From: Methylocystis sp. L43
Lineage (GTDB): Bacteria > Pseudomonadota > Alphaproteobacteria > Rhizobiales > Beijerinckiaceae
NCBI RefSeq assembly: GCF_015709525.1
Contig: NZ_JADNRA010000033.1
Location: 182,681 to 246,680 of the forward strand
Direction: 5' to 3'
Length of the DNA stretch: 64,000 nt
The translations under genes were made by a program, and so were the position numbers. The notes under the pieces are model-generated. The model worked only from the letters and a program-made list of their open reading frames with translations. It was not told the DNA's origin and searched no databases. Of this stretch, positions 47,653 through 58,250 are shown piece by piece. Numbering within the stretch: the first letter of the stretch is position 1; every line of letters starts with the position of its first letter.

Positions 47653-47831
47653 TCACCTAGATCTATTCGCCGCCGGCCGCGATGGAAAGACTCGCTGGAG
47701 GCGACCGTCCGGACCAAAGTTCTGTGCAGAACCTCGAGCCAGCGCGCATTTCCCCGGCGCGCCGCCTTGCGCCCGCCTGACCGTCTGGCCACAGTCCTGC
47801 AAAGCTTGGGCTGCGACGATCAGGGGACGGC

Positions 47832-48941
47832 ATGCAGGCGGCGAGGATCACCGTTGGCGCGGTCCTGTTTCCGGCGCTGGCGCTGGGGCTGGCCGGCGTT
47901 TTTCTGTTTGGCGAACGCTGGATCTCGCAAATTCCAGCGTCCATCGATTTCGTTCCGCCGACTTTCGCGGCGGTCTTGTTGATCGGAGGCGTCTTCGCCG
48001 CCTTGCAGCACGCCGAAATTCTAGGCGCCAGGACGGGCGAACCCTATGGCACGCTCGTCCTCACCATCGCCGTGACATTTATCGAGGTCGCGATCATGGC
48101 CTCGATGATCGAACATGGCGACGAAGATCCGACCGAAGCGCGCGAGGCGGTTTTCTCCGCAATCATCATCGTTTGCAACGGCCTCGTCGGCCTCTGCCTT
48201 CTGCTCGGCGGCTTCCGACACCACGAGCAGGAACTCCAGCCGATGGCGACGAGCGCCTATCTGGCGATCCTGATCGCGCTTTCCGTTCTTACGCTCATTC
48301 TGCCTGATTATACGACGTCGAGCTACGGACCTACTCTGTCTACAACTCAGCTCATTTTCGTCAGCGTTCTGTCGGTGCTGCTCTACGGCGCATTTCTTTT
48401 CATCCAGACCGTGCGGCACCGGTCCTATTTCATCGACGTGCATGTCGCCGCCGTGGGCCACGGCGAGACGAAGCCTTCGCGCGCCATGACGATCTTCGCA
48501 GTTGTGGGGCTGGGCGCCAGTCTGCTTGGCGTCTCGCTTCTCGCGGAACGCGTCATTCCCGGTCTTGAAGAGGCGCTTCGCTGGGGGGGCGTCGACGACG
48601 TGAACCGGGTGACCGGCGCGGCCGTGGCGATGCTGGTCCTGCTTCCAGAATCCATGAACTCCATCCGCGCCGCGACGCGTAACGCGCTTCAGACAAGTCT
48701 GAACGGCGCGCTCGGCTCCGTCGTCGCGACGATCGGGCTCACGGTTCCCGCCGTGGCGCTGTTGAGCGTCGCGACGAACCGGGAGATCGTCTTCGGTCTC
48801 GAAAAACGCGACACCGTCTTGCTGCTGCTGACATTGCTGCTCAGCGTTGTAAGCTTCGGCGCCGGCCGCACGAATCTCATGACCGGGCTGGTGCATCTCG
48901 TCGTTTTTGCGACATATGTTTTTCTATTGTTTGTGCCCTGA
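47832..48941 (+). CDS. Ca2+(Na+/K+)/H+ antiporter, ChaA family
   Basis: A 369-residue CaCA-type antiporter with about 11 helices. Signatures are AALQHAEILGARTGEPYGTLVLTIAVTFIEVAIM in the first half and MLVLLPESMNSIRAATRNALQTSLNGALGSVVATIGLTVP in the second, each with the acidic transport residue. It is divergent from uvrC and followed by the GST gene 20 bp later. Confidence 0.9.
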   Translation: MQAARITVGAVLFPALALGLAGVFLFGERWISQIPASIDFVPPTFAAVLLIGGVFAALQHAEILGARTGEPYGTLVLTIAVTFIEVAIMASMIEHGDEDPTEAREAVFSAIIIVCNGLVGLCLLLGGFRHHEQELQPMATSAYLAILIALSVLTLILPDYTTSSYGPTLSTTQLIFVSVLSVLLYGAFLFIQTVRHRSYFIDVHVAAVGHGETKPSRAMTIFAVVGLGASLLGVSLLAERVIPGLEEALRWGGVDDVNRVTGAAVAMLVLLPESMNSIRAATRNALQTSLNGALGSVVATIGLTVPAVALLSVATNREIVFGLEKRDTVLLLLTLLLSVVSFGAGRTNLMTGLVHLVVFATYVFLLFVP

Positions 48942-48961
48942 TCTTCAGACAAAGAGCGCCA

Positions 48962-49606
48962 ATGAACGACCATAATCCGATCTTGTATTACGCGCCGCGC
49001 ACGCGGGCTTCAGGCGTGCTGACTCTGCTTGAGGAACTCGACGTTCCCTACGAGCTGCGCGTATTGAATTTCCAGCTTGGCGAACAACGCAAGCCGGAAT
49101 ACCTCGCCGTCAATCCGCTCGGAAAAGTGCCGGCCATCATTCACAATGGCGCGCTCGTGACGGAGCTTGGCGCGATTTTCATCTATCTTGCCGACGCCTT
49201 TCCGCAGAAAGGTCTCGCGCCGGCTATTGGCGACGCCTTGCGCGGGCCTTATCTGCGCTGGCTCGTGTTCTACGGGTCGGCGTTCGAGCCTGCGATCGTC
49301 GATCGTTCGATGAAGCGCGAGCCGGCGCCCGCAAGCAGAAGTCCCTACGGGGATTTCGATGGCGTCATGGCGCTGATCAACGCGCAATTGACGCAAGGCC
49401 CCTATCTCTTCGGCGAGCGCTTCACCGCCGCCGACATTCTTTGGGGTGGCGCGCTGCGGTGGACCGTCGGTTTTGGCCTTGTTCCCGAAAGCGCGCACAT
49501 CTCCGCCTATATCGAGCGCGTGACGTCGCGTCCATGCTTTGCGCGCGTTGCGCAGACTGACGAAGAGCTGCTCAAGATTCATGAAGCGGCCGCCGGGAGC
49601 AGATGA
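48962..49606 (+). CDS. Glutathione S-transferase family protein
   Basis: A 214-residue cytosolic GST. It has an N-terminal thioredoxin-like domain (ILYYAPRTRASGVLTLLEEL, then NPLGKVPAIIHNGALVTELGAIFIYLADAF with the cis-Pro and the Glu that binds glutathione) and an all-helical C-terminal domain (FTAADILWGGALRW). Substrate unknown. It ends 10 bp before the convergent ung gene. Confidence 0.9.
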   Translation: MNDHNPILYYAPRTRASGVLTLLEELDVPYELRVLNFQLGEQRKPEYLAVNPLGKVPAIIHNGALVTELGAIFIYLADAFPQKGLAPAIGDALRGPYLRWLVFYGSAFEPAIVDRSMKREPAPASRSPYGDFDGVMALINAQLTQGPYLFGERFTAADILWGGALRWTVGFGLVPESAHISAYIERVTSRPCFARVAQTDEELLKIHEAAAGSR

Positions 49607-49615
49607 TCTCGAACT

Positions 49616-50284
49616 TCACCAATCGATCGGCGTTTCCCCGTGCGCGATCAGGTAAGCGTTCGCCCTCGAGAAATGCTTGCAGCCGAAGAAGCCGTTGTTG
49701 GCCGAAAGCGGCGAGGGATGCGCGCATTCAAGCACGAGATGTTTGCGCCGATCGATACTCGCGCCCTTGCGCCGGGCGTAGGCGCCCCACAGCATGAACA
49801 CGACGCCTTCGCGTTCGCACGATAGCGCGCGAATGGCGGCGTCGGTGAATTGCTCCCAGCCCTTGTTCTGATGCGAGCCGGCGGCGTTCTCGCGCACGGT
49901 GAGCGTCGCGTTGAGGAGCAGCACGCCCTGGCGCGCCCAGCGCGAAAGATCGGGATCGCGCGAAACCGGACGGCCGAGATCGGCTTCGATTTCCTTGAAG
50001 ATGTTCTGGAGAGAGGGCGGCGGCGGCGTGTTGGCGCCGACGGCGAAGCAAAGGCCGCAGGCCTGGCCGGCGCCGTGATAGGGGTCTTGCCCGAGAATGA
50101 CGGCTTTCACCGTGTCGAATGGACATTCGTCGAAGGCGCGAAAAATCTGCGACGCCGGCGGATAGATCCGGCCCGCGACGTATTCGCCGCGGACAAATTC
50201 CCGCAGCGCGCGAAAATAGGGCTGGTCGAATTCCGCAGCGAGATGTTTGCGCCAGCTTTCTTCGAGACGGACGGGTTTGGTCAT
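49616..50284 (-). CDS. ung: Uracil-DNA glycosylase
   Basis: Removes uracil from DNA at the start of base excision repair. The 222-residue protein has the family-1 water-activating motif GQDPYHG, the LLLNATLTV uracil-specificity segment and the DNA-intercalation loop HPSPLS. The ATG at 50284 (MTKPVRLEESW) is chosen; the frame upstream lacks family similarity. Confidence 0.96.
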   Translation of the reverse strand: MTKPVRLEESWRKHLAAEFDQPYFRALREFVRGEYVAGRIYPPASQIFRAFDECPFDTVKAVILGQDPYHGAGQACGLCFAVGANTPPPPSLQNIFKEIEADLGRPVSRDPDLSRWARQGVLLLNATLTVRENAAGSHQNKGWEQFTDAAIRALSCEREGVVFMLWGAYARRKGASIDRRKHLVLECAHPSPLSANNGFFGCKHFSRANAYLIAHGETPIDW

Positions 50285-50408
50285 TTTGAAGCAAGATCGC
50301 GGTTGTCGACAGGAGGCGTTCGCTTGGGAGATAAAGCTAACTTGCGATATAATGCCAACATGGCGTTGGTGAATAACATTTGGTGTTGTTGCTGCCTGGA
50401 GGCGGCCC

Positions 50409-51083
50409 ATGGCGAAAGAAGTTTCCCGAAGCGAATCGCTGATTGCGGGCGCAGGCTGGCTGGCGTTGATTATTGGCGGGCTCATCGCCGCGCCGTATGT
50501 CGTCGGCTACGGAATCGCGTTCGGAGGATATGTTCCCTATGGAGTCGTCTGCAATACAAAAGACGATCTGTTTTCTGGACGGATTGATCCACGCAATTAC
50601 GCAACTTTCCTCATGAATCGCGGATGCGACTACAACGCGGAGATAATGCGCATCCTCGTCGATCCAACCTTCAAAGACGTCGATGCGCATAGGGTCATAG
50701 GCATCATAAAAAGCGGCGCCACACCCGACAACTCCGCTCACGAAATTTTGGTTGCGGATGTCGTAAAAGGCGTCAGCAGGACCTTCAAGGCTCCCGAAAC
50801 TGAAGATTCATGTGGGAGAGGTGAAGCGTCTGCTTATTGTGCTTCGAACCGCTTCTGGGGCGACGACATCATCTCAAGTTTTTTCGCAAATGTTTCGGCC
50901 TCCTACCTGACGTACTTTCTGCCGAGAATGTCCGACGCGATTTTCGATGGCGCGAACTTGCTTATCAATTTCAGTCGCTTGGGGACGGTTTTCGGCGCCG
51001 GATTGTTTGTTGGATATGCGCTCGTCATCGGGATCGTCAGTGGATTTGCGATCCGGATGGTCGGCTCGATCATGAAAGGCTAG
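50409..51083 (+). CDS. Hypothetical membrane protein
   Basis: A 224-residue protein with an N-terminal membrane segment (LIAGAGWLALIIGGLIAAPYVVGYGIAF), a central soluble part with four cysteines (CNTKDD, RGCDYN, EDSCGRG, AYCASN) and a C-terminal membrane segment (VFGAGLFVGYALVIGIVSGFAI). The layout suggests a periplasmic loop with disulfides between two helices. A perfect GGAGG precedes the ATG. No family recognised. It is divergent from ung and convergent with tolB. Confidence 0.7.
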   Translation: MAKEVSRSESLIAGAGWLALIIGGLIAAPYVVGYGIAFGGYVPYGVVCNTKDDLFSGRIDPRNYATFLMNRGCDYNAEIMRILVDPTFKDVDAHRVIGIIKSGATPDNSAHEILVADVVKGVSRTFKAPETEDSCGRGEASAYCASNRFWGDDIISSFFANVSASYLTYFLPRMSDAIFDGANLLINFSRLGTVFGAGLFVGYALVIGIVSGFAIRMVGSIMKG

Positions 51084-51157
51084 TTTTTGCAGCCGCAAGC
51101 GCTGGCGGAGCATTTGCGGTTACCGCTCATCCTCCGCAGTTTCTCGTGGCCCGCGCC

Positions 51158-52477
51158 TCAATCCTGCAGCGGGCCCCAGGCGGGATCGCTCGCATAGCCT
51201 GGCGTCGGGACCAGAGTCTCCGAACGGCCGAACACGTCGACCATGTGGATTTTCGGTCCGCCGCCGCCCGAAGAATCGCGGAAAAACATCAGGAAGAGAC
51301 CGTTCGGCGCCCAGGTCGGCCCTTCATTGTGAAAGCCCTCGGTAAGAATGCGCTCGCCGGAACCGTCAATCTTCATGACGCCGATCGAGAAATTGCCGCC
51401 GTTCTGCTTGGTGAAGGCGATGTAGTCGCCCTTGGGCGACCAGACCGGCGTCGAATAGCGGCCGCCGCCGAATGAAATGCGCTTCGCCTCGCCGCCATGC
51501 GCGCCCATGACGTAGATCTGCTGCGAGCCGCCGCGATCGCTCTCGAAGACGATGCGCGAGCCGTCGGGCGAGTAGGAGGGCGCGGTGTCGATGGCGCCGG
51601 TGTCGGTCAGGCGCATCGTCGTGCGCGAGCGCAGATCCATCGTGTAAAGATTGGTCGTCGAGCCCTGCGCCAGCGACATGATGATCTTCTGTCCGTCGGG
51701 CGAGAACCGCGGCGAGAAGGTCATGCCCGGAAAATTGCCGACCACTTCGCGCTGGCTGTTTTCAATATTCATCAACAGCACCTTCGGATCGCCGTCGGCG
51801 CCAAACGACATGTAGGTGACGTCGAGCGAGTTGGGCGAAAACCGCGGCGTGACGACGAGTTCGTCGCCGCGCGTCAGATAGCGCACATTCGCGCCGTCCT
51901 GATCCATCATGGCGAGGCGCTTGCGCCGCCTTTCCTTGGAGCCGGTTTCATCGACAAAGACGACGCGCGTGTCGAAAAATCCCTTCTCGCCAGTGATGCG
52001 GGAAAAAACCGCGTCAGAGAGAAGATGCGCGACGCGCCGCATATTGGCGGCCTCGGTGACATATTGCTGGCCCGCGACTTGTTCGCCCGTCGTCACGTCG
52101 AAGAGTCGGAACTCCGTTTTCAGCCTGCCGTCGCCGGCGCGTTGGGAGCGACCCGTGAGGACAAATTGCGCGTTCACCGCCTTGAAGGCGGCGAGATAGG
52201 GCGCGGCGTCCGGCGGCGCGGCGTTCGCGGGCAGGGCGCCCGGGTCGATCGGATTCAAGAACACCGAGCGCTTGAAGTTGTTGAGCGTCACGGAGGTCAC
52301 GGTGCGCGCGGCGTCGTCGCCGACGAAAGGCGCGACGGCGATATTGACCGGCTGAAAGCCGCCGCCCTTGAGGTCGATGATGCGTCCGGCGCGCGCCAGA
52401 GATGCGGGAAGGAACGGGGCGAACGCGGCGCCGGCGAGGAGTCCGGCGGCGGCGCGGCGGGTGAAGCAGCGTGTCAT
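51158..52477 (-). CDS. tolB: Tol-Pal system beta-propeller protein TolB
   Basis: Periplasmic part of the Tol-Pal envelope-constriction machine. The 439-residue protein has an N-terminal alpha/beta domain, then a six-bladed propeller with repeating FSPDGxxI-type blades ([46 protein letters not shown]). The leader ([29 protein letters not shown]) looks Tat-like. It is last in the tolQRAB run; pal is not downstream. Confidence 0.95.
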   Translation of the reverse strand: MTRCFTRRAAAGLLAGAAFAPFLPASLARAGRIIDLKGGGFQPVNIAVAPFVGDDAARTVTSVTLNNFKRSVFLNPIDPGALPANAAPPDAAPYLAAFKAVNAQFVLTGRSQRAGDGRLKTEFRLFDVTTGEQVAGQQYVTEAANMRRVAHLLSDAVFSRITGEKGFFDTRVVFVDETGSKERRRKRLAMMDQDGANVRYLTRGDELVVTPRFSPNSLDVTYMSFGADGDPKVLLMNIENSQREVVGNFPGMTFSPRFSPDGQKIIMSLAQGSTTNLYTMDLRSRTTMRLTDTGAIDTAPSYSPDGSRIVFESDRGGSQQIYVMGAHGGEAKRISFGGGRYSTPVWSPKGDYIAFTKQNGGNFSIGVMKIDGSGERILTEGFHNEGPTWAPNGLFLMFFRDSSGGGGPKIHMVDVFGRSETLVPTPGYASDPAWGPLQD

Positions 52478-52559
52478 GGGCGATATCTTTCAAGCATCGG
52501 CGTGAAGAAAGCGTAGCGCTTTGCGGCGATGGACGAAGTTGTTGGATGCGGCGTTTCAG

Positions 52560-52693
52560 CCCCCTCCCTGTCCCTTCCCCGCTTCGCTTCGCTCGCGGGA
52601 GAGGGGACGCTCACGATCGGCGTTTGCGCGAGGCCGATGAAGCACAGTGTTTGCTCCCTCTCCCGCGAGAGCGGGGGAGGCCTAGGGAGGGGG
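52560..52693. repeat. Composite palindromic repeat, tolA-tolB gap
   Basis: Outer arms CCCCCTCCC and GGGAGGGGG enclose two hairpins, TTCCCCGC...GCGGGAGAGGGG and CCCTCTCCCGC...GCGGGGGAGG, around a 45-bp unique middle. The element is closely similar to the one at 59406-59533. Confidence 0.8.
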
Positions 52694-52724
52694 TGAAGCC
52701 TTTCGCCACGAACGAACCAGCTCA

Positions 52725-53879
52725 CTAATTCGAATCCTGGAAGCGGATCGTGACTTCGCGCAGAGCCTCTTCGTAGTAGGGCATGAACTCGGGCGGTATC
52801 CGCATCGGGCTGCAGCGGCGCACCGCCTGCATCGCCTGTTCGCCGCGGGCGTGTTCGGTCGGGCTCGCCGAGGCGTTCAGCAGTTTCGGACGCCCTTCGA
52901 GTTCGCCGTCGCGCGAAAGATGGAACTCCACGATCGGCGCATAAGTCTGCCCGCCGAGCGACAATCCAGACGCCCAGCAAGGGTAATAGTGATCGTGGAT
53001 ATAGGCGGCGATGCGCGCCTCCATCGAAGCCGACATGCTGGCGGCCGCTCCCGTTGGCGCGCCGAGCGCCGCCGCCTGCGTCGCTCGGCCGGTCGCGGCC
53101 TTGCGTTGCGGCGCTTCGCGGCTCAGCAATTTCGAGATGCTCGCGGCGTCGAATTTTGACTTCGGCGCATTCTCCTCGCCCGACTTCGGCTTCGACTCCT
53201 TGACGGCCTTTTCGGCGAGTTCGCCGATCGATGTCTCAGGCTCAGGCTTGTCCTGCGGCTTTTTGCTGTCGAGCAGCTTCGCCACCTCGTCGATCTTGAG
53301 CCGCTCTTTCGGTTTCGCCGTCGCCGCCGCGTCCTTTGCCGAATTGTCCGGCTTGGACCGGGTCGGCGGCTTCGGCTTCACGACTTCGGCGTCTTCGGGT
53401 TCTTTCTTCTCGGGCTCTTTTTTGTCGGGTTCCGGCGCCGCGGCCTTAGGCTTCGCAACCGGTTTGGGCTCGGGTTGCTTTTCCACAGGCTTTGGCGGCG
53501 GCTCCGGCTTCGGCGGCAGCGCGGCCACGCGCTTGGGCGGCGTCGGCGGCGCATCGTCGGCGGTCGGCTGCGGCAGCGGACGCACGGGCGGCGGCGGCGT
53601 CGCTATGTCCTTCTTGGCCTGCGCGAGCGGCGGCTCGGGCTTCGTCTCAACTTCGGGCGCGACCTTGTCGACGCGCGGGGTGGGCTTGATCTCGCGCGCG
53701 GTTTTCTCGCCCTTCATGATCTGGGTGAGTTCGCTGTCGGTGACGATGTCGACCGGAACCATCTCCACCGCATCGTCGAATTTCTTGGCGTCGGAAAACA
53801 GGACAAACGCCGCCAGAAGCAATCCAGCGTGGATCGCCGAGGAGAGAGGAAAACCAGGTTCGGAGCGCGAAATTTTCAC
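52725..53879 (-). CDS. tolA: Cell envelope integrity protein TolA
   Basis: Links the TolQR motor to TolB/Pal. The 384-residue protein has an N-terminal membrane anchor (LSSAIHAGLLLAAFVLF), a long Pro/Lys/Glu/Ala-rich periplasmic stalk (about residues 60-260) and a TonB-like C-terminal domain (AYIHDHYYPCWASG...APIVEFHLSRDGELEGRPKLLNAS). The start is GTG. It lies between tolR and tolB. Confidence 0.9.
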   Translation of the reverse strand: MKISRSEPGFPLSSAIHAGLLLAAFVLFSDAKKFDDAVEMVPVDIVTDSELTQIMKGEKTAREIKPTPRVDKVAPEVETKPEPPLAQAKKDIATPPPPVRPLPQPTADDAPPTPPKRVAALPPKPEPPPKPVEKQPEPKPVAKPKAAAPEPDKKEPEKKEPEDAEVVKPKPPTRSKPDNSAKDAAATAKPKERLKIDEVAKLLDSKKPQDKPEPETSIGELAEKAVKESKPKSGEENAPKSKFDAASISKLLSREAPQRKAATGRATQAAALGAPTGAAASMSASMEARIAAYIHDHYYPCWASGLSLGGQTYAPIVEFHLSRDGELEGRPKLLNASASPTEHARGEQAMQAVRRCSPMRIPPEFMPYYEEALREVTIRFQDSN

Positions 53880-53890
53880 TTCCGCTCAGC

Positions 53891-54340
53891 TCACTTTTTC
53901 TCCTGCTCCGTCACCAGCGCGACCTTCTTGTAGCCGGCGCTGATAACAAGCGACATCACTTCGGCGACGCGGCCGTAGTTCACCGCCTTTGAGCCACGCA
54001 CATAGATGCGTTCGTCGAATCCCTGCTTCACGGCGTCCTTCAGCCTGTCGAGCAACTGGGTCGTTTCGACCGGTTGATCCATTAGGAACACCTGTCCCTT
54101 ATCGTCGATGGCGATCGAAACCGGCTTCTGGTCAATGTTGAGCGCGCCGGCTTTGGTTTCCGGAAGATCGACGGCGACGCCGGTGGCGAGCAGCGGCGCC
54201 GCCACCATGAAGATGATGAGCAGCACCAGCATGACGTCGATGAACGGCGTCATGTTGATTTCGGCCATGGCGCCGTAGCGCGGCACGCCGCGTCGCCGCC
54301 TGCCGCCCTTGCGTCCCGGGGTCGAGAGGGAAGCGCCCAT
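53891..54340 (-). CDS. tolR: TolR/ExbD-type biopolymer transport protein
   Basis: Motor component with one membrane helix carrying the proton-path Asp35 ([19 protein letters not shown]), a basic cytosolic N-terminus and a periplasmic domain ending in [10 protein letters not shown]. The 149-residue size is standard. It begins 9 bp after tolQ. Confidence 0.95.
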   Translation of the reverse strand: MGASLSTPGRKGGRRRRGVPRYGAMAEINMTPFIDVMLVLLIIFMVAAPLLATGVAVDLPETKAGALNIDQKPVSIAIDDKGQVFLMDQPVETTQLLDRLKDAVKQGFDERIYVRGSKAVNYGRVAEVMSLVISAGYKKVALVTEQEKK

Positions 54341-54349
54341 GCCTGCTCC

Positions 54350-55093
<744 letters not shown>

Positions 55094-55275
55094 GATTTGT
55101 CCTTGAGTCGGCAGGCGCTCTGCGGCGGCTTTGGCTGCGACGCCCGGTCTATCGCCCGCAATTTCGCCATTTGTGGGGCTGCGATGCGCCGCACAACAAA
55201 CCATAGGGAGGACCGGTTAACAAGGTGTGAGGGTTAAGCAAAGCTTAGCCAAGCGGAATGGGTTCTGGCGGCGTC

Positions 55276-56244
55276 TCACTCATTAAGCCGATAAATCCAC
55301 CAGCCCTTGTGCTGATAGACGAGGGAAAATCGCGTGAGGGGCGAGGGCAGGGAGGTGGAGAACGGCAATAGCCGCGCAATCAGCCTGTCGCCGTCGCTCT
55401 TGCGCTGGAAATAATGCAGCCGCGTCGCGCCGCCCATCGGTTCGACGGCGAAGCCGCTTTCGATCTTCTGATCGCGCATCCATTGTTGCGCGGATTTGAT
55501 GAGGCCGTGCGAAACGCCGGTCGCGGCGAAATCCTTATAGGCGATGGAGAGCTGTTGCGGCCGTGCGGCGGCGAGCATCCACGCGTCCGAAATGCGCACG
55601 GCGACATAGGCGGACTTGCCGTCGGCGAGTTTTTTCAACACCTCGCTCGCGCGCGCCTCATCGGAGTCGAGCAACGCGTCCATGAAACGCGTGAAGCTGT
55701 TCGCTGACGAAGTCGGGACTCCCGCGCCCCATCGCGCGCGCTCGGCCGCCCCTGCGGCCGACCAGGCGGCCGGCAACAGCAGTCCGCGCGCCTCTGCGTC
55801 GTCGAGCGGCGCGGCGCGGCCGGCGACAAGCCGAATCGCGCGCGAGAAGTCCCACCACGCCAGCACGACGGCGTCCTGCGGCGTATGTTCGCGGATTGCG
55901 GCGAGAACCTTCGCCGCATCGGCTGCTGAAACCTCTGCGAAGAAGATCGGCTCGGTGACCTGATTGCGCCACGTGAGCGGCGTCAGTCGGCCTGCTTCAT
56001 CGCGCGCGACGACGCCAGTGGCGAGAGGGCGGCGCTCGTCCTTCGCCGACACCTCGATCTGCTGGAGGCGCTCGGGCGTGAGTCCGAAGCCTTCGACATC
56101 CTTCGCCGCGTCCGCCGAGATCGGCCCGAGCCGTGTTTCAAACGGCGCGGTGGGATTGAGCCCGGCGTAGATCGCCCAGCCGAGCAGGGCGAAGCCGAAG
56201 ACGATGAGGGCGACGCCGGCGATGAGCCGAATGCGGGGAGTCAT
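55276..56244 (-). CDS. haoB: Hydroxylamine oxidation protein HaoB
   Basis: A 322-residue protein with an N-terminal membrane anchor (IAGVALIVFGFALLGWAIYAGL) and a large periplasmic domain. Landmarks are TWRNQVTEPIFFAEVSAAD, VVLAWWDFSRAIRLVAG and the C-terminal FSLVYQHKGWWIYRL. It follows haoA on the same strand, as in nitrifiers and methanotrophs, where HaoB is a conserved partner of hydroxylamine oxidoreductase with no proven activity. The gap to haoA holds a palindromic repeat. Confidence 0.85.
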   Translation of the reverse strand: MTPRIRLIAGVALIVFGFALLGWAIYAGLNPTAPFETRLGPISADAAKDVEGFGLTPERLQQIEVSAKDERRPLATGVVARDEAGRLTPLTWRNQVTEPIFFAEVSAADAAKVLAAIREHTPQDAVVLAWWDFSRAIRLVAGRAAPLDDAEARGLLLPAAWSAAGAAERARWGAGVPTSSANSFTRFMDALLDSDEARASEVLKKLADGKSAYVAVRISDAWMLAAARPQQLSIAYKDFAATGVSHGLIKSAQQWMRDQKIESGFAVEPMGGATRLHYFQRKSDGDRLIARLLPFSTSLPSPLTRFSLVYQHKGWWIYRLNE

Positions 56245-56280
56245 GCGCGTCCACTGTCAGAGGTCATTGCCGCACCCGAA

Positions 56281-56373
56281 TGTCATTCCCGCGAAAGCGG
56301 GAATCCAGAGCTACTGCGAAACGTTTCGCGGCGCCCTGGATTCCCGGTCGCGCTTCGCGCGCCGGGAATGACA
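56281..56373. repeat. Two-hairpin palindromic repeat between haoA and haoB
   Basis: Outer arms TGTCATTCCCG (56281-56291) and CGGGAATGACA (56363-56373) are perfect complements. Hairpin one is ATTCCCGC/GCGGGAAT around GAAA (56285-56304). Hairpin two carries GATTCCCGG and CCGGGAAT around a CG-rich loop. Similar elements are scattered in many alphaproteobacterial genomes. It could act as an mRNA-stability or attenuation element between the two genes. Confidence 0.85.
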
Positions 56374-56383
56374 TCGGATACGC

Positions 56384-58093
56384 TTAGCGGCCCTTGCGGT
56401 CACGACGCATGAGCAGCCCGGCGCCGGCAAGCATGGCGAGGACGCCCAGACCGCCGGCCCAGGCGCGGCGCGCCGGCGAGTCGAGATCGAGGTCGCCGCG
56501 CTTCTCGCCGGAGATGCGCTTCAGCTCGGCGCGAATTTCGGCGGCTTCGCGCAGCTTCGTATCCTCGTCGTTGATCTTCGCCGCCGCGCCGATGAGCTGC
56601 GACCAGCCTTCGGTATAGGTGTAGCCGCCGGGGTTCATATGCGCGAGCCCCTTGTAGTGCTTGATCTGATGGTGCTCCCACATGTCGGCGAAGACATATT
56701 CGATGGCGCTCGGATTATTGCCCTTCTGCCAGAAGAGCTGGAAGAAGCCGCCTGCGTCGTCCTTCTCGGGCGCCGGCGGCGCCGGACGGTTCGTCGTCTG
56801 ACCCGGCAGCAGCTTGTCGTTGTAGAGCTTCACCAACACGCTCCGCGCCCTCTCTGTGATGTCGAGTCCGGAGACGATGCCCTTGTCCATGCCGTCGAGA
56901 TAGGCGCGCGCGAAACTGTCGGAGTGACAGTTGGAGCAGGTCGAAACCCACGATTCCTTGCGTTGCGTGAACCAGGGGTGGTTAAGGTTTTCCGCGATCT
57001 TCGGCATCGGCACGAAGGCCCAGCGCGACTTGCGCACCATGTTGTGCGTGAACTTCCCCTGATACTCCATGTGGCAGAAGGCGCAGGTCGGGGCGTTCAT
57101 ATTGCCCTTTTCCATCGCGTCGGCGAGGCGGACGTTCCAGTCCCATGTGTCGCCGCGCGTCTGATAGATCGTCCCGTGCTTCGACAGCATGTAGCCTTCG
57201 AATTCATTGTGATCGACGCCATTGTGGCAGATGGCGCAGGCCTGCGGCTTACGCGCCTGCACGGCCGAGAATTCGTGGCGCGTGTGGCAGGAGTTACACG
57301 TCGTCTGCGGCGTGTGGCAGAAGGTGCAGCCTTCCGCGACTTCGCGCTGCTCCATCGCCGCCCACACGGCGTTCTCGACATTGGCCTTCATCGAGAGCGC
57401 GTGCGACGGATGGCCCGGCTTCCACTGATCCTGCGGCCAGGTGAAGGTGTCGCGTTCTGATTCGCGTTCGGCGAACTGCTGCACATGGCATTGTCCGCAG
57501 GCGGCCGCGTCGGGCATGCGCAATTCAGTTTTATGCTGGCCATGGTCCTTGCCGACGCCCATATGGCAGTCGATGCAGCCGACCTCTTTCAGCGGTTCGC
57601 CGTTCTTGAGCGTTCCCATTGAGCGGAGATTGTTCTCGACCTCCGTGATCATCGCCTTCTTATAGGCGCGCGCATCCGAGTCCGGCAGATTGCGAATCGC
57701 GTCGAGATTGCCGTGCACGCTGCCCTTCCAGCTATGCGTCCAGCCGGGCGTCACTTGGCTGTGGCATTCGACGCATTGCGCGCGCTGCGCGTCGACGTCG
57801 ATCGTCTGCGGCGGCTTATAGAAATCGTGCGGATTGAGATATTTCGAGATCGGGATCGGCTCCCAATATTTCGAGAACGAGCCTTTGCCGGCGCCTTGCG
57901 ATTCGTCGTAGTAGCGCTTGGTCAGCGCGTCATAGAGCTCCTTGGGCGAGGCGGTCTTCGCAAGACCCAGCGCCTTGAAGGTTTCATCCGGCGTATCCGC
58001 AAGGGCCGGCGCGGAGAGGACAAAGGTCACGGCGAACGCGAGAATCAGCGCGAGGCGAGCCGCGTAATGAGAAACCCTCTGTGAATTCAGCAT
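56384..58093 (-). CDS. haoA: Octahaem hydroxylamine oxidoreductase
   Basis: Periplasmic multihaem enzyme oxidising hydroxylamine. The 569-residue product has a signal peptide (ending SAPALA), eight CxxCH haem sites (starting at Cys107, 173, 199, 256, 266, 286, 337 and 386) and a C-terminal membrane helix (GGLGVLAMLAGAGLLM) followed by basic residues. The Tyr-rich segment after the last haem (KHYKGLAHMNPGGYTYTEGW) is where the catalytic haem P460 cross-link tyrosine of the oxidative type is expected. The ATG at 58093 follows GGGAGAG. In methanotrophs it detoxifies hydroxylamine made from ammonia by methane monooxygenase. Confidence 0.92.
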   Translation of the reverse strand: MLNSQRVSHYAARLALILAFAVTFVLSAPALADTPDETFKALGLAKTASPKELYDALTKRYYDESQGAGKGSFSKYWEPIPISKYLNPHDFYKPPQTIDVDAQRAQCVECHSQVTPGWTHSWKGSVHGNLDAIRNLPDSDARAYKKAMITEVENNLRSMGTLKNGEPLKEVGCIDCHMGVGKDHGQHKTELRMPDAAACGQCHVQQFAERESERDTFTWPQDQWKPGHPSHALSMKANVENAVWAAMEQREVAEGCTFCHTPQTTCNSCHTRHEFSAVQARKPQACAICHNGVDHNEFEGYMLSKHGTIYQTRGDTWDWNVRLADAMEKGNMNAPTCAFCHMEYQGKFTHNMVRKSRWAFVPMPKIAENLNHPWFTQRKESWVSTCSNCHSDSFARAYLDGMDKGIVSGLDITERARSVLVKLYNDKLLPGQTTNRPAPPAPEKDDAGGFFQLFWQKGNNPSAIEYVFADMWEHHQIKHYKGLAHMNPGGYTYTEGWSQLIGAAAKINDEDTKLREAAEIRAELKRISGEKRGDLDLDSPARRAWAGGLGVLAMLAGAGLLMRRDRKGR

Positions 58094-58250
58094 GCTCTCC
58101 CTCGCCCCTTCTGCGTCTGGCTGCATTGTCGGGGCCGAGGCAGCCAGAGGAAAGGACCACAGGCTTCCCCCCCGATGAGGCCACCCCCTCAGGCGCCTTA
58201 TGGCTCGTCAAAGCGCTGCCTGACGATAAATGATGACTTTAGGAGAAGCC

